Made by a program: the position numbers and the translations under genes
Assembly (NCBI GenBank): GCA_036936605.1
Contig: JAUPFV010000005.1
Location: forward strand, 73,854,885-73,918,884
DNA from: Limnanthes douglasii subsp. nivea
Taxonomy: Eukaryota > Streptophyta > Magnoliopsida > Brassicales > Limnanthaceae
DNA: 64,000 nucleotides
Direction of reading: 5' to 3'
Notes under the pieces: generated by a model
What the model was told of the DNA's origin: nothing
The model's input: the letters and a program-made list of their open reading frames with translations, nothing else
Database searches by the model: none
Shown: positions 19,674-29,589 of the stretch, one piece after another
Numbering within the stretch: the first letter of the stretch is position 1
Layout of the letters: each line of letters opens with the position of its first letter

Positions 19674-22211
19674 CAAGATCATCAACAACAGACTTTCAAA
19701 GATCTTACCTCACTAATATCTAAAGAGCAAGGTTCATTTGTCAAGGGTATAAGTATCCATGAAACCATTCTAATAGCTCAAGATATTTGTTGTGACTTAA
19801 ACTCTAAATGCAAAAGTGGCAATGTTATCCTAAAGACTAACATGGCAAAATCTTTTAATAAGCTTAATCACGGGATTATATTCAAGATTCTGGAATTGTT
19901 TGGTTTCAATTCAAATGTGATTTCTCTACTTAGCAATTGTATTAACAAGGTGCACTCTTCCATCATAATCAATGGAGAAATGAATTGCTTTTTCATCAAC
20001 ACTCAAGGACTGAGACAAGGAGACCCATTGTCTCATAGTCTCTTCATTTTGACTGAAGAGTATCTAATCAGGGGCATCAAGAAAATCTCGAATGAGAATT
20101 CTAAATCTAGATTCAAGGCCAGAGGTGATATCGGTATAGCCTATCTTGCATTCGCTGATAACTTCATGGTTTTCAGCAATGGTGAAGCATCATCTATACA
20201 AGTTATTCAAAATTTCTTAAACCACTACCAGCATGTTTCGGGTCAGCTAATAAACACTACCAAGTTAAAGATTATTGTACCTGGCAACATGAAGAAGCAA
20301 GGAATTATCACCATTGAAAAAAATTATGAGTTTCAAACACAAGATGTTACCTTTTAAATATCTAGGTTCCACCATTGTTGTCTCCATCAGAATTGCAAAC
20401 TATGAGGAATTGATTACCAAAACTAGAAACAAGATCCTGGAATGGGACAAAGTTGCTCTTTCCTTTGTTGGTAGGCTCACGTTGATTCAGTCAGTTTTAG
20501 CAGCCTATCCTACCTATCTACTCCAACATACTATTCTTCCTAACATTGTAATAAACAGAATGGAAATCATTTTCAATAAGTTTTTATGGGGAAACAAAGA
20601 GAGTAAGAATGTTATTACATGGTCTAAATGGGAGAGATTATGAAAAACTTAAGGCGAGGGATGTCTCAATCTTAAAAAACTAATGGATGTGCAACAAACT
20701 TACTCTATGAAGCTATGGTTCTCTTTTACAACACATAAATCTTTGTGGGCTAAATTAACTACTTTTATCTACTGCAGCAACAACATTTATCTTGTTCTTG
20801 CCTCCTCACCTTTAAAGAAATCGAAAAATTGGGACAGAATCATCAAAGTCAGAGATATTGCTGAGAACCATATCATTTATGATCCGGTTATTAAAAAAAT
20901 GGACTTCTGGCTCAACCGGTGGTGTTCTGAAAAGCCTTTCATTCAGTTTAGAGATACTGATAACAGGAGTTGGTTGTGGGACACTAATGGAGACAGTGTA
21001 AACAGCTTTTAGGTGAATGGTAGTTGGAACTTAGATAAACTCAGAACATTAGTAACTGAGACCGAGATCAACAAAATTAAAACCATTTCTTTAAGAGATG
21101 AGCCTGATAAGATCCTCTAGTCTCTTTCACCTGATAGAACTTTCAACTGTAAAGAAAGCTGGAACTTCATCAGGCGGAAAGGTAACAAATCCAATCTCTA
21201 TGTTAAAACATGGAATGCAGTCACACTAAAAAAATGCTCCTTCCTTCTTTGGAGAGCTCTCTTCAATTGGATTTCATCTGATTCTGTCTTGCAAAGGAAG
21301 AGATTTCATCTAGCTTCGAATTGTCTTTTATGTAATAATATTGAAACTACTCACCACTCGTTGGTTCAATGTACGCAATCCTGGTCTGTCTGGGTATTTT
21401 TCAGTACTTCCTCACATGACTCTTGCTCATCTTGTTCGAATATGGTATTGGTCTACTCACAAGCAGTGTGATATTCGCACCATTCTCCCTGCGATTATCA
21501 CATGGGCTATATGAGCAGCTCGAAATAAGAAGAAACACCTTGACTTCAATGTGAATTCATCCACCGTTATCAATCACGTTATGTTCATTCTTTTGGCCTT
21601 GATTCTCTAAGGTCTTAAAGAACTCTCACTGGGGAAGTGACTTTGAAGCATCTTTGTCCATGGGTTGCGTCAACCATATCAAAAACTTCAACAAGTCTCT
21701 CTTCCGATGGTGGAAAAATCCTAAAGTTAACAGATTCAAGTTAAATGTTGATGGGTCCTGTGATCACAACAATGAAACTGGTGGGGGTGGCTTAATTCGC
21801 AACAGTGAATGAACTATCATCATTGGATTCGAGAGACTCTATGGCAAGGGCACTCCCCTGATTGCCGAGTGCAGAGCACTCTTCAACGGTCTTAGACTTT
21901 GTCATCTGCTGCAAATAGTTAAAGTCGACATCGACATTGACTCCAAAATTCTTGTAAACCTTCTGCTATTTAGTAAATCAGCCTGGTATCTCGATCCTCT
22001 TCCCAACTGTTGCGGGAATCTCATTCACTCTTCAATGAACATCAACCACATCTTTGGCGAGCAGAATTTTGGGGCTGATTGGATTGCAAAGCAAACCTTA
22101 AAAGAGGGTAAGGAGATAGAGTTCAATGAAGATGATGATCCTGCCTCTCTGAAATCAATCACATTTTTGGAAAGTTTGAATATTGGGTATCTTAGAATTT
22201 CAAGTTCTTGA
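19674..22211 (+). pseudogene. LINE ORF2, 3' half: RT, zf-RVT region and RNase H
   Basis: RT continues with EQGSFVKGISIHETILIAQD, KTNMAKSFNKLNHG (first Asp replaced, family form DMSKAFD), GLRQGDPLSHSLFI, and FADN where the family has FADD, so a catalytic Asp is lost (20157-20162). After a frame change near 20335, LPFKYLGSTI and ILEWDKVALSFVGRLTLIQSV follow. A zf-RVT region is seen at about 21200-21400 (CSFLLWRALFNWI, CLLCNN, THHSLVQC). A C-terminal RNase H lies at about 21720-22110: FKLNVDGSCDHN, GGGGLIRN, IAECRALFNGL, DIDSKILV and NFGADWIAK supply the D-E-D-D residues. TGA at 21810 interrupts it. The stop at 22209-22211 ends ORF2. Confidence 0.9.
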
Positions 22212-22403
22212 TGAATGGTGTTGAAGATGGTTCAAATCGTACTCTCGAAGGTGTGGCTCTGTTTCTTCTTGAAGCTTTAGCCCCGTTTCTCTATCAACGA
22301 CTATATCTTACTGTTCTATTTTCAATTTTTGTAACATTGCAAATAGACCCTTGTAATTTCAATTGTCCTTCAATAATAGCAATCTAATTTTAGTGAAAAA
22401 ACG

Positions 22404-22425
22404 CGTTTGTTTTTATTAAAAAATA
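22404..22425. repeat. Right target-site duplication of the LINE
   Basis: It is the partner of 6280-6301 with 19 of 22 matches and directly follows the short A-rich tail. Confidence 0.75.
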
Positions 22426-22704
22426 TGCATTTCAACTAGAAAATAACATGAAATTTGAGTTTGATCCAAACATAATCGAACCATATAATTCAAATAATAG
22501 AAGTAATATTGACCGATCTACCGTCATCAATAAATTGGACTAAATTTCATAATATTAAATCTGTAACAGACGAAAGTAGATTAGAATACAAATAAAAAAA
22601 ATCAAATAAAAAAAATCAAATAAAATACGAACTAAATCCGAACCCAAACAGTTCCCGTCCTATTTATAATTTTGAGCAAATAAAATTTGGGTTCGGCTAA
22701 ATTC
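22426..22704. other. Gene-free AT-rich stretch upstream of copy B
   Basis: No gene is seen. Weak similarity to 3250-3420 (for example CAATAAATTGGACT against TAATAAATTGAATT, then ATACAAATAAA...AAAATCAAAT) suggests an ancient duplicated flank. Confidence 0.4.
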
Positions 22705-22903
22705 GGGCCCAAAATATGCTAACCAGCCCCAAAAAACAAGCGTTTTTGAAGTTTTACAATTTTACCCTTACCCCGGCGGTTGAACCTTTCTCAACCGCCG
22801 GTTGAGACCTTCCCACCCGGCGAAAAAGCTGTTTCACCCGCCGAGGTAAGGTTCCCCGCCGGTGGAAAGGATCTCAACCGGGGCTGGTTATCATTGAGGG
22901 CCC
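22705..22903. repeat. GC-rich foldback/MITE, possibly hAT-like
   Basis: The ends carry inverted GGGCCC and AACCAGCCCC/GGGGCTGGTT blocks (22721-22730 and 22880-22889, perfect). Inside is a perfect 11-bp hairpin CCGGCGGTTGA...TCAACCGCCGG at 22773-22783 and 22791-22801 with a 7-base loop. Imperfect arms GGTTGAGACCTTCCCACC and GGTGGAAAGGATCTCAACC lie around it. The flanks CTAAATTC and CTAATTTA match at 6 of 8, compatible with a decayed 8-bp target duplication. It has no coding capacity. It sits just upstream of promoter copy B and is absent from copies A and C. Confidence 0.6.
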
Positions 22904-22929
22904 TAATTTAGACAAACCCATAAAATTTA

Positions 22930-23158
22930 GCCATACTTTTCGAACTTCTGGAGGCCAGTGCCGCTTTAGTCAACAATCGCACAAAACCTCATGCCCCTCC
23001 TAACATAGGTGTAAAGCAGCCCCATACTTTGCACAACACGTGTCCCTTCACCCTCCATCATCCGCCACGTAGCATCTGAAATCGCATAAAATATTAGATT
23101 AAACCTCTATTTTTTAATAAAAAAGGCACCGACATGACCAATTAATTCTCTATTTATA
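22930..23158 (+). promoter_or_regulatory. Promoter of the 72-residue gene, copy B
   Basis: A G-box core CACGTG sits at 23037-23042 in ACAACACGTGTCCC and a second ACGT element, CCACGTAG, at 23065-23072. Paired ACGT elements of this kind are known binding sites for bZIP factors in stress and ABA responses; that role is inference here. TATTTATA at 23151-23158 is a good TATA box, about 110 bases before the ATG. The conserved leader TCTTCCCGGCTCACATATTT follows. The block is shared with copies A and C. Confidence 0.7.
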
Positions 23159-23266
23159 CTTATCTTCCCGGCTCACATATTTCATAATCACTGTCATACG
23201 ATCTCTGTCTTTCACTACAATAACAGCTCTTATTTAAAATCTTGATATCTCAACGAAGACAAAAAC

Positions 23267-23485
23267 ATGGCAATTGCTTGTGTTCAGTGTGGTACCGGTG
23301 CTAACCCTTGTCGGTGCAAAGTTGTTGGACCGACACTCGGGTTTTTGGCGTTTGCGGCGGCGGGGATTGTGGAATGGCCAGTGGGAGCTTTTGTTTATCT
23401 TTTCAGGCACAGGAAGGGACGGCGGATCATGGCACATCCGGCTACCGTTGTTTATCCCAAAGTTAGTAGGGCAATTCCGATATGA
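23267..23485 (+). CDS. Small Cys-rich membrane protein, copy B (72 aa)
   Basis: I do not recognise the family. The 72-residue protein starts MAIACVQCGTGANPCRC, with a C-x2-C-x6-C-x-C cluster at residues 5-17. A hydrophobic segment follows at about residues 24-47 (LGFLAFAAAGIVEWPVGAF), then a basic RHRKGRRIMAHPATVVYPK stretch. It is probably a single-pass membrane protein with a Cys cluster that could bind metal or be lipidated. The ATG is in a good AAAACATGG context. The frame is intact and the paralogue at 34793 is conserved in protein, promoter, leader and 3' flank, which argues for a real gene kept by selection. A shared CATGCCATTTG(A/G)ATTTGATTTCTGTAACTTTGTA 3' flank (in two parts) marks the likely UTR. 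ACGT promoter elements suggest stress-linked expression. Confidence 0.85.
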   Translation: MAIACVQCGTGANPCRCKVVGPTLGFLAFAAAGIVEWPVGAFVYLFRHRKGRRIMAHPATVVYPKVSRAIPI

Positions 23486-23639
23486 TGCGGTTTTTATGAA
23501 TCATGCCATTTGAATTTGATTTCTGTAACTTTGTATTTGGTTTATGTTTTTGGATTCCATGCAGTTCTTATGTTCCCAGTACCATATTGTATCTTTCTCT
23601 TTGTATTAGTAAGAAGATATTTAGTGGCTGAGCTTCCAC

Positions 23640-26600
23640 AGTTTTAATGTATTAAAAAATGCAATGTATTATTTCATGAATTGTCTATTATACCCTAAAC
23701 CTTAATAAAAACAAAATAAAATTTCATCCAAATCAATTTTTTAAATAAATTATTTTTCATTTTTTCCGGACTTCACAACAACCTTGAACACATTTTTCAC
23801 CTTGCAAAACCTTCTTCATCTTGCAAAACCCTTTTCATTTACGGTATTTTATTTATGTTCCAAAAGCCTCCTCACCTACACGTATGAGCCAAATGAGTAT
23901 CCGAGCATTCGATACAAATTTTAAAAGCTTAATTCGACAATTATGTGAGTGGAAGTTGAATATACGTGATTATATAAATTTAAATTTTAGAATTTTTAAT
24001 TTAAAGCGGGGAATAGAAACGAATAGGTAGATTTATGACTGTTTATTGTGTTATCCCTTCTATGGCGAAAAAAATAAATAATTATACCAATCATATTTAA
24101 ATTTAGATAGCTAATTTTAAATAAAATCAAACTATAAATTATCAAGCTCAAGAATATCCATTTTCAAATAACTTTGAATTGGACAACATTTAGCCCAAGC
24201 CCCAACCAACTATGTGTATTTGTTATGTTTTCTATTTTCTGATGGAATATTCCTAATTTTTATTGTTGGGATAAGATTATTAGAGTAAAATTCATGTGAT
24301 CGAATGTCATTTAGTATGTAATTGGGCAACAAAGTAGATTGTAGCATATGTTTTTTTTTTCCTACTATGGTATGCTAACTTAATTACATTGTTTGTATTG
24401 CTTTGCATTCATAGGAAATATTTTTTTAATGTTTAGGGTATTCAATTCATTATTTTTAATCTTTAAATAAGACTGTTTGTGTTGATATATAAAATCACTT
24501 AGACGATTATGATAACCTAAAAAAATTGAGGTAGATCTCAGTCTAATTGATGATCTGAAATAGAACAACAAGGATTGTCAAAACCTGTTTATACAATATA
24601 AGAGAAATCAACTTGACTTTTTATTTCTCTAATATATAATGTATATTTTTAAATCATTCAGTGTAATTATTCTTCACTATGTACTTCTCCTCATATCAGT
24701 TAAGTGCAACGTAGGAAGGTGAATATGTCGCTCCCCTAGATTTTGTAACTGAATACTATAAAACTGTAACGCCTAACAATTTGTGACTCTAATTACATGA
24801 AAATACTATCTTATTCGACTGTATTCAAGCTTCAAATATTGTGTTTTCAATAAAATTGAATTGTCAAGATGTACAAGCCATGATAGATTGTACTATATTT
24901 TAATTCGTCTAACTTCAGCATTCTCTTTTCTTATAGTTTCCATGTATGATTGGTCTACATATTATTTTTAGTTAGCATGCTGAAACATTTAATTATTGAT
25001 AAATATATCATCTTTACATGTCATTATAGACACAAACAAGTTGCATTGGTGTTGAACGGGCCAATAGTCAGTTTGTTTTCAATTGACTGCAAATTTCATA
25101 TGCATTATTGATATCTTTATAATGTAGACAACATTTTTATATAATGTAAATCTTGGTTTAAGATATTCGAATGCTAACATGTCTTTGAAATGGGAAGTCT
25201 TCTTATTGATAATTGAGAGTACACTTATTATACAAACATCTTCTTGAAATATAGCATAAGAAATTTTAAAACAAGAGGAGTCCTTTCTAATGAGTAGACA
25301 CATTTCGATTAAGAAGAGTTATAAACCCTGACAATAGATTAGAATGACGGATTCAAGTAAAAATTGTTTGTACTTGCATTTGAAGTCCTAACACCATAAC
25401 TAAATGTGCAAACTTGTTGCAATGTCTTTCAAAATAAATATTTATTTCTTGAGGTAAAATATATTATCTTCATGAGTAAGGCACATTTCCACTAATATGA
25501 ATGCGTTACTAATTTTTGTTGTTGTAGGTAGTTTAAATACCTTTATATATCATCACAAACTATTTTCTTTATGTTTCATAAATGTTTTCACATGGACCTT
25601 TCCATTTAAATGGAATAATGATTCAAGTTTCAGTTTATTTCATAGTTCAGTAGTAAACGAATGTTTTATTTCTTGAATGTTAAAGGTTTACTAAATCTAA
25701 GAAGACATATGCCAGCCTAGTTTATTTCTGGACAATGTAATATTTTGATTCGAGAGGGCGGAATTGACAGAAATATACTAATTATTTTATTTACATTATG
25801 AGTATTGTTTACTCAAATGATAAAGCACTAAAATTATGTGCTCTTCATATTTTCCTACTTCTTGCAGAATTTATATTTTTTTCTTATTTTTTATGCTATA
25901 ATTTATATTGATTTTCATAAATACAATATTGATATTTTTATTTTTTACGATAAGAAAATAATGATAACTTACAAGCACATTTTATATGTTCCTCTTTCAC
26001 CCCAACTTCCTCGCATGGAGAAAGAAAAAAAATCAGGCGCATTTTTTACTTATAAGCGCATGATAACTTACAAGCGCATTTTTAATTTTTGGTATATAAA
26101 TGTTCTTATACATTTAGTTTTTAATCAATAGTAGACAATGGGTATATAAAGTAACATATTTTTGACGGAAAATATGTGTATGTTTTATTGAAGTATTATG
26201 TTTTTTTTCCTAATAATTTTAAGCTAATATAGTTTTGATACTGACGTCCACTTTTTGGAGTTTCCCACTTTGATAAAGAAATAATTTTTATTTTTACTTC
26301 AAGTCAATATTAGAAAGTCATTTTAAGAGACTAAAACAATAAGAATATGTAACAACAAATTAATTCACATTGTATTGGCGTCGAATTTGTTTCAATTGTA
26401 TATGTCATTATTTGTGAATAAATTCGTATCTTTGTATTAACATAAAAAATAGAGCTGCAAATATTATATTTTATATTTTTAAATTATGAAATAGAACTAT
26501 AAATGCTATGCAAGGGCTAGATAGCTATGTAATATTTCTTTGTATTTTTTAAAGTTTAACAATGGATTTGTAACAAAATTTGCAATAGATTTGCAATGAT

Positions 26601-27301
26601 ATTTGATTTGCGACAATGTTTCTTATATTACTTGTACAGAAACCCAATTTATTTGCCACCACATTCAAGTTATGTGACCTAAATATTGGTATAAAGTTTA
26701 AAATAAAGTTTACAATAACATGACTCATTTTCATTTGGATCATATTTAGAAAGAATTTCACTTAAAATTTCCATCCAATTGCAATATATATTGTAAAGGG
26801 GCTATTGCAACGGATAAGTCACAAATTTTGTGGTTTTCGATGTGTTAAAAAGGGAACCTATCAGTTGTGTTTGTTTTTTTATCCATCTATGTTTTTATTT
26901 GATGAAGTTCAATTCATTGATTGCTGGTATAGGTTTATCCATCATAGTTAGATATTCATGATAGTTAAATGTTAAAAATTAAAATATAACTATTTTTTTG
27001 GGATTATGATGTTTATTCCATATATATTAGAATAGACCAAAATGAAAGTCGTTACCGTGACGATAGTTTGTATAGTGGTTTTGTATTTTATGGAATCTTG
27101 TAAAGGTAATTTGACCACTTTCTAGTATCTTCCAAGATGATTATATTTCTATCTTCATTTGAACATTTGTACGTGGTTGGTGTGATTTGAAAGTTAAAAA
27201 TAATTTTTGTTTAATACTTTAGGTTCGGCAGAAAAATACTAACCGAGTGTTCTTGAATTGTAAACCGTTGTTCATGGTGATGATCTGAAATATTCCATAT
27301 C

Positions 27302-27305
<4 letters not shown>
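23640..27305. other. Long AT-rich gene-free stretch
   Basis: I find no supportable gene, RNA or element in this 3.7 kb. Open frames are short, AT-biased and without motifs. A small local direct repeat ATAACTTACAAGC(A/G)CATTTT occurs near 25965 and 26062. The sequence is probably heavily decayed repeats. Confidence 0.6.

Positions 27306-27332
<27 letters not shown>
27306..27332. repeat. (AT)n microsatellite
   Basis: A 27-base pure AT dinucleotide run. Confidence 0.97.
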
Positions 27333-27336
<4 letters not shown>

Positions 27337-27354
27337 TAATTATTTATTTTAAAC

Positions 27355-28660
27355 TAAATTTTATTAAAGGCTCTAGTCACTTGGAGAAGTAATCTATTGC
27401 CACCAAGAGGTACTACTTATCTTTTGAAGCCTTTGGCAAATGTTCAACTGTCAAATACCCACCTGTCAAATTGTATCGCTTTTTATATCATTTTATTAGG
27501 GAGAATTAGAATTTGGATATGGTTGGAAAAATGCTAACATGTATCGCACCGCTTTATGAAGTATTTTACATTTGACAATATGGTTGACCAAAAATATTAT
27601 ACTAAGATGACTCACCTCTACAATGTCTTTTAACCATATTAAGAAGTATATTCTCATTGGTGAAGTTACTCCAAGATAAAATGGGAATATTCTAGTCTTA
27701 CCTCAATGTTTAGTTTTGACTCTTTATTCTGGCAATATATTTTGTTCTTAGTGAGTTCGATTACTAGATCTGCAATCATCTTCTTATATGATAAACATTA
27801 ATTTGATTGTTCGGTCCTCCATCAGAGTTCTTTTATGTGGTTTCGTTGATAACTTCTCATGTAGGATCACTTATGATGCCAAAATTTCACAAACCAAAAA
27901 GATAAGTGCGTCGGTTGTCGTATTCCTTGACCTTGGTACTTGTTCGATTATGATTTGTTTGAATATGATTGATTGGTCGTGAAACTTTATCAGGTATTAG
28001 ATCAGACTGTCCTTCTTTAATTTTTCTTATTCAAGGGACAGGTTTACTACAAGTAGAGAGTATGTCAAAATCTTCACCATATTGGCTTTATAAATATGGC
28101 CAAATCGAATTCCTACGAGGGTGTTCTTATATAATGCCTCGTTATTGAGGCAATAAATCCAAACTTGATGGATTGATTTAAAAATTCCCTCTTAGGAGAA
28201 GTAAGTTGTACCTTTTGCACCAGACCCCATGTGTATAATCCTCTAGACTATTTTCCGTTCTGATAAACCATTGTGTGTAGTCACAGAGGCTCTCGCTTAG
28301 CTTTTTCTTGCGGTTGATGGCATAATCACCATCGTAATTCATCATCTTGGAGCCTATAAATTGGTTTCCAAATGCTATACACAATATGTCAAACTTGTGG
28401 ATGTTGCATACCGGAGCTAGTTGAACCACACTAGAGAACTATTTGCAACTCATAAAGAAGACTTGCATATAACCATATTATCTTTTTTGAAATCGAGAAT
28501 ATAATTTATGAATTTCTTGATGTGGTGCTCAAGGTCACTATTGTCATCATATTTATCTATCTTTTACTAGTTGAACTTTGGTGGTAGATCTTTATAAAGT
28601 ATTCTTGAAACCAAAGGAGAATAATTCAAACTAAATTTTGGCTCTACAATGACATAATTA
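27355..28660 (-). pseudogene. Relic of a third Tat-type gypsy element
   Basis: The minus strand near 28640-28500 reads FSPLVSRILYKDLPPKFN, then KIDKYDDNSDLEHHIKKF, which parallels Tat-1 gag (KIEKYDGSKDPDNHLEQFK). At 28320-28190 AFGNQFIGSKMM and ESLCDYTQWFIRTENSLEDY parallel AFRRKFVGSKEV and ESLKDYISRF. At about 27500-27360 an integrase piece reads IQFDRWVFDS and YLLVAIDYFSK. The pieces are in the right order but the RT and RNase H between them are missing, so about 4 kb has been deleted. Many stops and shifts are present. Confidence 0.75.
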
Positions 28661-29128
28661 AGATAAGTATGGTGCGTCAATCTGAAAAAATGGTGCACCC
28701 TTTGTGGGTATCCGTGTTAATCAGCGGGGATGTTAAACCGATGTTCTAGAGGTTAAGGTTTCCTCTTAATAAACCGTTTAATGAACAAAATTAACTCATG
28801 GGTGGAGTTGATGGATGATTATGGCTGTTTGGATTCTTTTGTCATGCCAAACGAGGCTCAAACGTGCACATATTTATTTTTATAGGATAATGAGAGTAAT
28901 AAATTTCTCTCATTCAATCAGATTGGAATGAAAATGATGGAATGAGTATTTCTTAAGTCTTCTAGAGCACGCACAATCATAGTGTTATTTTGTGTTCTTT
29001 TTGCTTGAGGGCTCAATATGAAAGTGGTAGGATGTGCGATCAAGTCTGAAGCTAGGTCAGTAGTGGTATTTAAGCATAAAAACATTGTGTCATGTCATTG
29101 TTTAAAGTTTCAGAAGAAAGATCTAACA
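28661..29128. other. Gene-free stretch
   Basis: No gene is seen between the Tat relic and the copia LTR. It may contain further unrecognised relic sequence. Confidence 0.5.
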
Positions 29129-29586
29129 TGGTTTGGATTGTGAAGAAATCCTACATTTGCGGGCAACATACACTCTTTTATATACTAAAAGGTTACATGT
29201 AAACTCCGAAACACAAATTACTCAATAGGTCATTGTTACAAAATATGATGTGATTCATAGAACCCTCTATTCTGTGTTTATCTCTCATCTTACGCAACTC
29301 TCAAAAGACCAAGAGTTATTTTTTTCACTCGGAAAACACGTCGTTCAAAAGAGTATCACGTCACTGTCACGCTACACATTGCATATTAATATGCTTCAGA
29401 CCATTATTCTTTGGACCATCCTGCCTTGGCCCATCACATATCTCTTTCAAAACAATAGTCATCATGCTGTCAGCTTGTCTCAACCCTTAGGATCCATCAT
29501 ACTTCTCTACCACTAAATCACCACTCAAGCTTCACCTATAGAGTTTCAATAGTTCTTTCATATACATGTATATACATGTCTACACA
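29129..29586 (-). repeat. 3' LTR of the copia element at 29-34 kb
   Basis: It aligns with 33053-33697 through TTTATCTCTCAT...CTCTCAAAAGACC, GCTTCAGACCA, CCATCACATAT and CTCAAGCTTC. It lacks an AT-rich middle section present in the other LTR. Ends are approximate. Confidence 0.75.
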
Positions 29587-29589
29587 GTT

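Larger units (their letters stand above)
6302..22403 (+). mobile_element. Near full-length L1-type LINE split by an LTR element
   Basis: The LINE carries ORF1 (6360-7736) and ORF2 in two halves (7812-9329 and 19674-22211), and ends in a short A-rich tail GTGAAAAAAC at 22393-22402. Without the Tat-1 insertion and one copy of its 5-bp duplication it would be about 5.76 kb, normal for a plant L1. Domain order is a DUF4283-like region and CCHC knuckle, APE endonuclease, RT, zf-RVT-type zinc region, and a C-terminal RNase H of the RVT_3/archaeal-like type. It is inactive: stops and frameshifts are scattered through both ORFs. The imperfect target duplications and the 6%-diverged LTRs of the element nested inside it make it the older insertion. 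Confidence 0.88.

Noticed and set aside
22773..22801. GC-rich hairpin read as a rho-independent terminator
   Set aside because: This is plant nuclear DNA, there is no T run after the stem, and the hairpin is part of a larger MITE-like inverted repeat.
25838..26131. 97-codon frame in AT-rich DNA
   Set aside because: The composition is dominated by Ile, Phe and Tyr codons typical of AT-rich chance frames; no motif or neighbour supports a gene.
27788..27982. 64-codon plus-strand frame
   Set aside because: It lies opposite the minus-strand Tat relic, has no motif of its own and is best seen as a shadow.
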